23,384 nucleotides of DNA, taken from DASXRC01 sp036506495 (lineage in GTDB: Bacteria; Actinomycetota; Actinomycetes; Mycobacteriales; Micromonosporaceae). The position numbers were made by a program, and so were the translations under genes. Positions within the stretch are counted from its first letter, which is position 1, and the number at the start of each line of letters is the position of its first letter. The DNA lies in the NCBI GenBank assembly GCA_036506495.1, contig DASXRQ010000171.1:1-23384 (forward strand), in the 5' to 3' direction. The notes below the pieces were generated by a model that saw only the letters and a program-made list of their open reading frames with translations, did no database searches and was not told the DNA's origin. Shown one piece after another: positions 1 to 5,884 of this stretch.

Positions 1-1
1 G

Positions 2-238
2 GGAGCGAACGCCGGCATCGGCATCTCGCTCGGCGATGACTGCGTGGTCGAGGCTGGCTGTTACATCACCGCCGGCTCGAAGCTCACCCTGCCCGACGCG
101 CGGGTCGTCAAGGCACGCGAGCTGTCCGGGGCCAGCGGCGTGCTCTACTGGCGCAACTCGGTCACCGGGGCGCTCGAGGCGCGGCCGCGTACCGGGTCCG
201 GCATCCAGCTCAACGCCGCACTGCACACGAACGACTGA
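2..238 (+). CDS. dapD: DapD, tetrahydrodipicolinate N-succinyltransferase (3' end, truncated by window)
   Basis: Only the last 78 codons are present, and the reading frame runs off the left edge. The residues GANAGIGISLGDDCVVEAGC followed by YITAGSKLTLPD are the end of a left-handed beta-helix of hexapeptide repeats and match the C-terminus of actinobacterial DapD. The family transfers succinyl from succinyl-CoA to tetrahydrodipicolinate in the succinylase branch of meso-diaminopimelate/lysine synthesis, in the cytoplasm. The tail (RTGSGIQLNAALHTND) closes with TGA. The gene converges on lpdA, and a large inverted repeat lies in the gap. A second gene of the same branch, dapC, lies about 4 kb away on the other strand. 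The call rests on a short stretch, but the motif is distinctive. Confidence 0.85.
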   Translation, partial: GANAGIGISLGDDCVVEAGCYITAGSKLTLPDARVVKARELSGASGVLYWRNSVTGALEARPRTGSGIQLNAALHTND

Positions 239-277
239 CGCCTCTCCCGCCGATCCCTCGCCCCTCCCCTCGCCCTT

Positions 278-352
278 CCCCTCGCCCAACTTCGTCAAAG
301 TCGGGCGGATAGGGGCCGCCCGAGACCCCAACTTCGACGAAGTTGCGAGGGG
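278..352. terminator. Nested inverted repeat between convergent dapD and lpdA, probable bidirectional terminator
   Basis: Outer arms CCCCTCGC (278-285) and GCGAGGGG (345-352) are perfect complements. Inside them, AACTTCGTC at 288-296 faces GACGAAGTT at 336-344. The centre holds a perfect 8-bp stem, TCGGGCGG (301-308) with CCGCCCGA (316-323), around a 7-nt loop. The right half also contains a self-contained palindrome, AACTTCG-A-CGAAGTT (330-344). The position between two converging stop codons fits a terminator for both strands. The AACTTCG palindrome looks like a dispersed actinomycete repeat, but only this near-duplicate pair is visible here. Confidence 0.7.
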
Positions 353-373
353 AGCCGCGGCCGGCCACCCGCG

Positions 374-1768
374 TCAGAGGTTGATCATGTGACCGGCGAG
401 GCCGTGGATCGCCTCCTTGACCGCCTCACCGAGTGTCGGATGTGCGTGCACGTTGCGCGCGACCTCATAGACCGTCAGGTCCCACTGCTGTGCGAGTGTC
501 AACTCCGGGAGCAGCTCGGTGACGTCCGGTCCGATCAGATGGGCGCCGAGCAGCTCGCCGTGGCGCGCGTCGCTGAGGATCTTCACGAACCCGACCGTGT
601 CGCCCAGCCCGTGCGACTTGCCGTTGGCGGTGAACGGGAACTTCGCCACGCGTACGTCATGGCCGCGCTCCCGCGCCTGCGCCTCGGTCCAGCCGAAGCT
701 GGCGATCTGCGGCTGGCAGTACGTGGCCCGCGGGACCATCACGTAGTCCAGCTCCATCGTCTCCGCGTCCGCGATCGTCTCCGCGGCGACGATGCCCATC
801 GCCTCGGCGGCGTGCGCGAGCATCAGCTTCGCGGTGACGTCGCCGATCGCGAAGATGTGCGGAACGCTCGTGCGGCACCGCCCGTCCACATCGATGGCCC
901 CGCTGTCGGTCAGCTTGACGCCCGTACGCTCGAGGCCGTAGCCGTCGACCCGCGGCTGGAAGCCGATGGCCTGCAGCACCTTGTCGGCCTCGAGCGTCCG
1001 CTGCCCGTCGCGGTCGGTCACGGTGACCCGCACCCGGTCGCCGACCTCCTCGATCCCGTCCACCCGGGTGGACGTCAGCGCCTGGATGCCGAGCCGCCGG
1101 AACCGTCGGCCCAGCTCGGCGGAGACCTCCTCGTCCTCCAGCGGCACGAGACGCTCGAGGAATTCGACGATCGTCACGTCGACGCCGTAGTTGCGCAGCA
1201 CGTACGCGAACTCGACCCCGATCGCCCCGGCGCCGGCGATGACGATCCTGGCCGGCAGCTCTGCGCTGAGGATCTGCTCCTCGTACGTGACCACGCGCTC
1301 GCTGAGTGATGTCCCGGGCAGTAGCTTCGTCGTCGCCCCGGCGGCGATGATGCAGTGGTCGAACGTCAACGTCTCCGTGGATCCGTCCTCGAGCGCCACG
1401 GACAGCGTGTGCGGGTCGACGAACGTGCCCCGGCCGTCGTACTGCCTGATGTTGTTCTTCTTCATCAGGTAGTGCACGCCGCGCACGCGGCCGTCGGCGA
1501 CCTTGCGGCTGCGGTCGAACGCCACTCGGTAGTCGAAGCTGACCTCGCCGACGATGCCGAACGTCCTCGCCTCGCGCGTGAACAGGTACGCGACCTCGGC
1601 GTTGCGCAGCAGCGCCTTGGACGGGATGCAGCCGACGTTCAGGCACACCCCGCCCCAGTACCGCTCCTCGACGATCGCCGTGCGCAGGCCGAGCTGGGCG
1701 GCCCGGATGGCGGCGACGTATCCGCCCGGACCCGCGCCGAGGACCACCACGTCAAAGTGAGTAGTCAT
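374..1768 (-). CDS. lpdA: Dihydrolipoyl dehydrogenase (E3)
   Basis: 464 aa, the usual E3 length. It reoxidises the dihydrolipoyl arms of the pyruvate and 2-oxoglutarate dehydrogenase or glycine-cleavage complexes, passing electrons through FAD to NAD+ in the cytoplasm. Visible features in order: FAD-binding GAGPGGY (residues 11-17); redox-active disulfide in CLNVGC (Cys42, Cys47); NAD-binding GAGAIGVEFAYVL in the middle; the second FAD motif AIGDVTAKLMLAHAAEAMG; and the C-terminal dimer-interface motif HAHPTLGEA, with catalytic His443 and Glu448 five residues apart as in the family. Its ATG overlaps the metG TGA as ATGA, so it is probably co-transcribed and translationally coupled with metG. 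No acyltransferase or E1 gene is adjacent. Related flavoprotein disulfide reductases are possible, but the HAHPT motif favours true E3. Confidence 0.93.
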   Translation of the reverse strand: MTTHFDVVVLGAGPGGYVAAIRAAQLGLRTAIVEERYWGGVCLNVGCIPSKALLRNAEVAYLFTREARTFGIVGEVSFDYRVAFDRSRKVADGRVRGVHYLMKKNNIRQYDGRGTFVDPHTLSVALEDGSTETLTFDHCIIAAGATTKLLPGTSLSERVVTYEEQILSAELPARIVIAGAGAIGVEFAYVLRNYGVDVTIVEFLERLVPLEDEEVSAELGRRFRRLGIQALTSTRVDGIEEVGDRVRVTVTDRDGQRTLEADKVLQAIGFQPRVDGYGLERTGVKLTDSGAIDVDGRCRTSVPHIFAIGDVTAKLMLAHAAEAMGIVAAETIADAETMELDYVMVPRATYCQPQIASFGWTEAQARERGHDVRVAKFPFTANGKSHGLGDTVGFVKILSDARHGELLGAHLIGPDVTELLPELTLAQQWDLTVYEVARNVHAHPTLGEAVKEAIHGLAGHMINL

Positions 1769-3273
1769 TCCGGAACGGTATCGCCGGACAGCCGAGGAAA
1801 GAGCGGAGTCCCGCGGCTAACCGCGGTCCCGCCCGGGTATCCGCCCCACACCGCCGCGGCGGGGAGCCGGGAGGCGTGGATCGGGCCGGTGATGCCGTCG
1901 AGTCCCACCCGCCGCCAGATCTCGGCCGCCGCGCCCGGGATCGCCGGCCAGGCCAGCAGGGCGACGATCCGCAGCGCATCCAGCACGTCGCCGATCGCCC
2001 TGGTCGCGTCCGGATCCGCGGGCGCCGCCGCCCACGGCCGCACCGAGACGAGGTACGCGTTGGCCGCCGCGACGAGCCGCCAGGTGGCCGCGAGGGCGGC
2101 CGCGGGCTGATCGTCGGACCAGGCGGCGGCGGCCTCGTCGACCGCCCGGGCCGCGACCGTCGACAGTGGAGGGTTCGAAGCGGGTGCGGGACCGAGTCCG
2201 TCGTGGCGGGTACCCACGAGGGCTGTCACCCGCGCCACCAGGTTCCCCAGCGTGTTGGCCAGATCCGCGTTGTACCGGGCGACCACGCCCGCGACCGAGA
2301 AGTCGCCGTCGGGCCCGACGGGTGTCGAGCGCAGCAGCGCGTACCGCAGCCCGTCCGCGCCGACGAGGTCGATCAGGTCGTCGAGGGTCGCCGATGACGC
2401 GCGCCGTCCCGACTTGGAGATCTTGTCGCCGCGGTCGAGCAGGAAGCCGTGCACGGTGACCCGATCCGGCGGCTCGAGACCGGCGCCGAGTAGGATCGCC
2501 GGCCAGTAGATCGCGTGGAACCGCAGGATGTCCTTGCCGATGAGATGGTGCGCGGGCCACCACGAGGAGCCGGATCCCGGCGTCCACCCGCCCGCCGTCA
2601 GGTACGCCCCGAGCGCGTCGAACCAGACGTACGCCACCTGCTTCGGATCCCACGGCAGCGGCACGCCCCACGAGATGGAGGCCCGGCTGATCGAGAAGTC
2701 GGCCAGCCCCTGCCGGAGCAGGCCGAGCGCCTCGTTGCGCCGGATCGCCGGTCGAACCGCGTTCGGACAACGCGCGTACCAGTCGGCGAGCGACGGCCCG
2801 CACGCGGATAGCCGGAAGAACCAGTTCTCCTCGCTGACCCACTCGGTCGGGCGCCGGTGGATCGGGCACACGTCGACGGCGGCGTACGCCTCGCAGCCAA
2901 CGCAGTACCGCCCCTCGTACCGACCCAGCTCGACGAGCCCGCGGTCGTACACTCGCTGGAGCAGCGCCGTCGCCACCTCGCGGTGCCGCTCCTCGGTGGT
3001 GCGCACGAAGTCGTCGTACCCGATGCCGAGCCGGTCCCACGCGGCCCGGAACCGCGCCGCGTTGGCCGTGGCCAGCGTGGCGGGCGCGACCCCGGCAGCC
3101 TCCGCCGCGCGCTGCACCTTGAGGCCGTGCTCATCGGTGCCGGTGATGAGCCGGGTCGGTCGGCCGTTGAGCCGGTGCCATCGGGAGAGCGCGTCGGCAA
3201 TCACGGTCGTGTACGCGTGTCCGATGTGCGGGGCGTCGTTGACGTAGTAGATGGGCGTGGTCAGGTAGGTCAT
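1765..3273 (-). CDS. metG: Methionyl-tRNA synthetase
   Basis: Class I aminoacyl-tRNA synthetase that charges tRNA-Met, about 502 aa. It has the N-terminal signature PIYYVNDAPHIGHAYT, containing the HIGH motif. A CVGC...CPIH knuckle lies in the connective domain, followed by EWVSEENWFFRLS. The KMSKS-equivalent loop is KISKS (in GDKISKSGR), and NTLGNLVAR begins the anticodon-binding helical domain. There is no C-terminal tRNA-binding appendage, as in other short actinobacterial MetRS. A GTG four codons upstream (3285) is in frame, but I prefer the ATG at 3273: the GTGGAGG sequence supplies its Shine-Dalgarno 6-7 nt upstream, and translation then opens at MTYLTTPIYY. It overlaps lpdA by 4 nt. 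A leader with a short ORF and strong hairpin precedes it (3312-3438). Confidence 0.93.
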   Translation of the reverse strand: MTYLTTPIYYVNDAPHIGHAYTTVIADALSRWHRLNGRPTRLITGTDEHGLKVQRAAEAAGVAPATLATANAARFRAAWDRLGIGYDDFVRTTEERHREVATALLQRVYDRGLVELGRYEGRYCVGCEAYAAVDVCPIHRRPTEWVSEENWFFRLSACGPSLADWYARCPNAVRPAIRRNEALGLLRQGLADFSISRASISWGVPLPWDPKQVAYVWFDALGAYLTAGGWTPGSGSSWWPAHHLIGKDILRFHAIYWPAILLGAGLEPPDRVTVHGFLLDRGDKISKSGRRASSATLDDLIDLVGADGLRYALLRSTPVGPDGDFSVAGVVARYNADLANTLGNLVARVTALVGTRHDGLGPAPASNPPLSTVAARAVDEAAAAWSDDQPAAALAATWRLVAAANAYLVSVRPWAAAPADPDATRAIGDVLDALRIVALLAWPAIPGAAAEIWRRVGLDGITGPIHASRLPAAAVWGGYPGGTAVSRGTPLFPRLSGDTVPE

Positions 3274-3311
3274 GGCAGCCTCCACTGTGGACAGGAGGGA
3301 GCCCTGGAAAC

Positions 3312-3349
3312 GCGCGAACGGGCCCCTCCGTCGAGGGACCCGTTCGCGC
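3312..3349 (-). terminator. 17-bp hairpin in the metG leader, candidate attenuator
   Basis: The arms at 3312-3328 and 3333-3349 are complementary over 17 positions around a 4-nt loop (CGTC on +). The single non-Watson-Crick position (3323 with 3338) is C/A in plus-strand RNA but a G-U wobble in minus-strand RNA. The helix is therefore fully paired only in the metG sense. It is followed by only three T residues (GTTTCC), so it is a GC-rich, weak-U-tract terminator at best. It sits about 20 nt after the stop of the short leader ORF and about 38 nt before the metG ATG. Confidence 0.6.
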
Positions 3350-3368
3350 CGAGATCAGCGCACCGCGA

Positions 3369-3425
3369 CTAGCGTCGGCCCCCTCGGGGCCGGCGCATGG
3401 ACAGAGCGTGGGCAGCGGTACGCAT
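3369..3425 (-). CDS. Candidate 18-residue leader peptide upstream of metG
   Basis: The ORF reads MRTAAHALSMRRPRGGRR followed by TAG. Six of 18 residues are Arg, five of them in the last eight. A TATCGT hexamer (minus strand, plus positions 3433-3438) lies exactly 7 nt before the ATG, the usual geometry of a leaderless actinobacterial transcript; no Shine-Dalgarno is visible. The codons for R-P-R-G-G form a perfect 7-bp stem (3376-3382 with 3386-3392). The GAGGGGGCC half of that stem could compete, imperfectly, with the 5' arm of the downstream hairpin. This layout resembles ribosome-mediated attenuation. No function or homologue is recognised. The ORF could also be a chance reading, and an internal ATG at codon 10 is an alternative start. 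Confidence 0.45.
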   Translation of the reverse strand: MRTAAHALSMRRPRGGRR

Positions 3426-3432
3426 GCGACGA

Positions 3433-3438
3433 ACGATA
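3433..3438 (-). promoter_or_regulatory. Candidate -10 element (TATCGT) for the metG leader
   Basis: TATCGT fits the actinobacterial TANNNT -10 consensus and lies 7 nt upstream of the leader ATG at 3425. No good TTGACA-like -35 is seen at 16-19 nt. It lies within a few bases of the stop codon of the upstream SIMPL gene (3446-3448), so metG-lpdA would have its own promoter between two same-strand genes. Confidence 0.4.
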
Positions 3439-3445
3439 GCTCGGA

Positions 3446-4126
3446 TCAGTCCGGCCGGCCCGTTAATTTCGTCGGCTGGGTGATCGTGAACCGGGCCTCG
3501 ATGTTTGCGTGCACGGTCTGCTGCTGCGGGTCGAGGTCCAGCTCCGGCCCCATCTCCGTGGACGCATCGCGGAACGCCATTGCGCGGCCCATTTGCACCT
3601 GCCTGACCACCGGTTGCGCGGTCAGCCCGGCATCGGAGATCTCCAGTAGCCGACCGAGCCGGGCGCCGACCGCCTCGGCGTACTCGGTCGCCCGCGTCAC
3701 GGCGTCGTCGATCGCGGCCGTGCGCGCCTCGCGGAAGACCGGGCTGCCGGGCCGCAGCTCCCACCACGGCCCGGCCACCGTGGTCTGGTCCTGGTCCGCG
3801 AGCTGGAGGATGAGCTCGCCGAGTACTGCGAAGTCCGCGACGGTCACCGTAGTCGAGACGCTGCCGTGGTACGCCGAGACGCGCTCGCCAGATCGCTTGA
3901 GCTCCGGGCGTACGACGACGCCGCTCGTCTCCCGCCGCTCGATGGCCTCGCCGTACCCGTCGAGCAGCGCGCGGATCTCTTCGGCCCGCCGGGTCAGCCG
4001 GGTCAGCGTGGCCTGGCGGTTCTTGTCCCGCGCAGCGACCGTCACGGAGAAGCGGGCGATCTCCGGCGGCACCTCGCGCACGACCTCGCCGCGAACCGCC
4101 ACGACCGGTGCGTCCGCATCCGTCAT
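3446..4126 (-). CDS. SIMPL-domain (DUF541) protein
   Basis: 226 aa, cytoplasmic; no signal peptide or membrane segment is seen. The N-terminal VVAVRGEVVREVPPEIARFS and following VTVAARDK, the central YHGSVSTTVTVADF, and the alternating beta/alpha pattern are typical of the SIMPL (DUF541) family. The residues ARTAAIDDAVTRATEYAEAVGARLGRLLEIS form the long helix after the second strand set. Members are widespread, and their biochemical role in actinomycetes is not settled. The ATG at 4126 has no Shine-Dalgarno, but a TAGCGT hexamer lies exactly 7 nt upstream, so a leaderless transcript is likely. It stands alone between the dapC end (repeat at 4161-4224) and the metG leader. Confidence 0.8.
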   Translation of the reverse strand: MTDADAPVVAVRGEVVREVPPEIARFSVTVAARDKNRQATLTRLTRRAEEIRALLDGYGEAIERRETSGVVVRPELKRSGERVSAYHGSVSTTVTVADFAVLGELILQLADQDQTTVAGPWWELRPGSPVFREARTAAIDDAVTRATEYAEAVGARLGRLLEISDAGLTAQPVVRQVQMGRAMAFRDASTEMGPELDLDPQQQTVHANIEARFTITQPTKLTGRPD

Positions 4127-4133
4127 GCCGCGG

Positions 4134-4139
4134 ACGCTA
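4134..4139 (-). promoter_or_regulatory. Candidate -10 element (TAGCGT) for the SIMPL gene
   Basis: On the minus strand TAGCGT (TANNNT) is followed by 7 nt and then the ATG at 4126. The same spacing is seen for the metG leader ORF. The absence of a Shine-Dalgarno supports leaderless initiation. No convincing -35 box is visible. Confidence 0.4.
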
Positions 4140-4160
4140 CCCCCCTGCGCCCACCTTTCC

Positions 4161-4224
4161 CGTCGATCTAGGCCGAATGCTGGTGGCTGGAGATCGACTA
4201 GCCGGAATTCGCCCTAGATCGACG
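4161..4224. repeat. Inverted repeat with 18-nt arms (GATCTAGGGCGAAT type), probable terminator of dapC
   Basis: The arm CGTCGATCTAGGCCGAAT (4161-4178) matches the reverse complement of ATTCGCCCTAGATCGACG (4207-4224) at 17 of 18 positions, around a 28-nt centre. The heptamer GATCGAC recurs at about 4192, 4218 and 4234, so the gap looks built from one repeated motif. It lies just downstream of the dapC stop and upstream of the SIMPL promoter, where a terminator for the fdx-dapC unit would be expected. It may also belong to a dispersed intergenic repeat family. Confidence 0.6.
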
Positions 4225-4250
4225 CGGAGGGCCATGATCGACGGGGGCGG

Positions 4251-5351
4251 TCACGCCGTGAGGCGCGTGACGGCGGCGGCGACCCGCTCGTCGGTCGCGG
4301 TCAACGCCACCCGGACGTGTCGCTCTCCCGCCGGGCCGTAGAACACGCCGGGCGCGACGAGGATCCCCCGTTCGGCGAACCAGTCCAGTGTGGACCAGCA
4401 CTCCTCGCCCCGACTGGCCCACAGGTAGAGGCCGGCCCCCGAGTCGGAGACGTTGAAACCCGCCTCGCGCAGCGCCGGTAGCAGCGAGGCCCGGCGCCGC
4501 GCGTACCGATCGCGCTGCTCCTTGCCGTGCGCCTCGTCGTCGAGCGCCGCGACCATCGCGGCCTGCACGGGGGTGGGCACCATCATCCCAGCGTGCTTGC
4601 GGACGGCGAGCAGCTCCGCGACCAGCGCCGGATCGCCGGCCACGAAGCCGGCCCGGTACCCGGCCAGGTTGGACCGCTTGGAGAGCGAATGCACGGCCAG
4701 CACCCCGTCAAACGACGACCCGCACACGGCGGGTGAAAGCACGGAGACCGGCGGCGGCCCCTCCCACCCCAGCGTCAGGTAGCACTCGTCGGCTGCCACG
4801 ACGGCGCCGCGCATCCGCGCCCAGTCGACGACCTTGCGCAGGTGCTCGGGTGGGAGCACCCGGCCGGTCGGGTTCGACGGGGAGTTGACCCAGATCAGCC
4901 GCACCCGCGGGGAGGGTCCAACCGCGGTCAGCGAATCCGACCGGACTACCTGGGCGCCGGCCAGCCGGGCGCCCACCTCGTACGTCGGGTAGCACACCGA
5001 GGGGATCACGACGATGTCGTCCGGGCCGAGCCCGAGCAGCGAAGGCAGGCCGGCGACCAGCTCCTTGGAGCCGATCGTCGGCAGCACACCGAAACCCGGG
5101 GCCGCACCGGACACCGACGCGACCCAGCGGGCGATCGCCTCCCGCAGCCACGGGGTTCCGGCGGTCGGCGGGTAGCCGGGCGCGTCGGCGGCCGCCGCCA
5201 GGGCGGCCTGCACGGCGGGTGGCACCGGATCGACCGGCGTGCCGATGGACAGGTCGACCAGGCCACCGGGGTGAGCGGCAGCGCGGCGCTTCGCGGGCTC
5301 TAGCACGTCCCAGGGGAAGTCCGGCAGCCCAGCGGAGACCGCGCCCGTCAG
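4251..5351 (-). CDS. dapC: Succinyldiaminopimelate aminotransferase DapC
   Basis: PLP-dependent class I/II aminotransferase converting N-succinyl-2-amino-6-ketopimelate to succinyl-diaminopimelate with glutamate, in lysine and peptidoglycan precursor synthesis. Visible features: N-terminal LPDFPWD; substrate-loop GYPPTAGTPWLREAI; SPSNPTG; a DECYLTLGWEG segment; and the Schiff-base lysine in SLSKRSNLAGYRAGF. About 366 aa. The start is unusual: no ATG or GTG precedes the conserved LPDFPWD motif without running deep into the ferredoxin gene. A CTG at 5351 overlaps the ferredoxin TGA (CTGA) and has GAGGA 6 nt upstream, so I place the start there. The GTG at 5306 would remove the conserved motif. 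Coupling to a 7Fe ferredoxin matches the fdxC-dapC order known in mycobacteria. Confidence 0.88.
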   Translation of the reverse strand: MTGAVSAGLPDFPWDVLEPAKRRAAAHPGGLVDLSIGTPVDPVPPAVQAALAAAADAPGYPPTAGTPWLREAIARWVASVSGAAPGFGVLPTIGSKELVAGLPSLLGLGPDDIVVIPSVCYPTYEVGARLAGAQVVRSDSLTAVGPSPRVRLIWVNSPSNPTGRVLPPEHLRKVVDWARMRGAVVAADECYLTLGWEGPPPVSVLSPAVCGSSFDGVLAVHSLSKRSNLAGYRAGFVAGDPALVAELLAVRKHAGMMVPTPVQAAMVAALDDEAHGKEQRDRYARRRASLLPALREAGFNVSDSGAGLYLWASRGEECWSTLDWFAERGILVAPGVFYGPAGERHVRVALTATDERVAAAVTRLTA

Positions 5352-5674
5352 TGGGCGTCCTCGCGCCCAGGATGGGCGGCCACCACCGGCACGTCCGAAC
5401 CAGTCTTGCCGATCTTGGATGCGCCGCCGGGCGAGCCGAGCTCCTCGAAGAACTCGTAGTTCGCGGTGGTGTAGTCCTTCCACTGCTCTGGCACGTCGTC
5501 CTCGTAGAAGATCGCCTCCACCGGGCAGACCGGCTCGCACGCCCCACAGTCGACGCACTCGTCCGGGTGGATGTAGAGCATCCGTTCGCCCTCGTAGATG
5601 CAGTCGACCGGGCACTCCTCGATGCAAGCCCTATCGAGTACATCGACGCACGGCTCGGCGATGATGTATGTCAC
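5348..5674 (-). CDS. fdxA: 7Fe ferredoxin (FdxC/FdxA type)
   Basis: 108 aa, acidic, cytoplasmic electron carrier. The N-terminal half holds C-V-D-V-L-D-R-A-C-I-E-E-C-P-V-D-C followed by IYEG, and then DECVDCGACEPVCPVEAI. This arrangement, with one cluster region able to hold [3Fe-4S] and a complete CxxCxxCxxxCP [4Fe-4S] motif, is the mycobacterial-type 7Fe ferredoxin. The start is the GTG at 5674 (VTYIIAEPCVD), preceded by GAGAGGA 7 nt upstream. The C-terminal extension (GSPGGASKIGKTGSD...) is also typical. The stop overlaps the dapC start by 4 nt. The physiological partner is not evident; adjacency to dapC is conserved but not functionally explained. The symbol fdxC is used in mycobacteria. 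Confidence 0.9.
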   Translation of the reverse strand: MTYIIAEPCVDVLDRACIEECPVDCIYEGERMLYIHPDECVDCGACEPVCPVEAIFYEDDVPEQWKDYTTANYEFFEELGSPGGASKIGKTGSDVPVVAAHPGREDAH

Positions 5675-5884
5675 GGGTCGTCCTCTCCACATGCCACGCC
5701 GCTTTATCCGCGACGCTTTAGAGCCTAGTATCCCGACCCACGGGGGGACCCCGTGCACCCCCGAAGACTCCCGACCCACGGGGCGATCCCCGAGATCCTC
5801 GCTACCTTGCACGGATTGGGCGATCAACTCGCCGCTACCGCGCATTCTGTGCAAGGTTTCGATAGGTGCACCCGCGGAGGCATC
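5675..5884. repeat. Divergent gap between ferredoxin and acetyltransferase with direct and inverted repeats
   Basis: The 15-mer TCCCGACCCACGGGG occurs twice (5731-5745 and 5769-5783), 38 nt apart start to start. The first copy leads into a 7-bp hairpin with arms CACGGGG and CCCCGTG around GGA. Farther right, CTTGCAC and GTGCAAG form an inverted repeat with a smaller GGCGA/TCGCC stem nested inside. Such paired sites in a divergent promoter region could be operators, but no regulator is identified. I could not assign a -10/-35 pair for either gene with confidence. Confidence 0.4.

Noticed and set aside
3312..3438. A T-box riboswitch in front of metG
   Set aside because: I see no AGGGTGG-type T-box core or a typical specifier stem. 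The leader is also too short for one.
3369..3767. A 132-codon minus-strand frame whose end coincides with the leader peptide
   Set aside because: Upstream of 3425 it is only a shadow of the SIMPL gene in another frame; the terminal 18 codons are the only part outside that gene.
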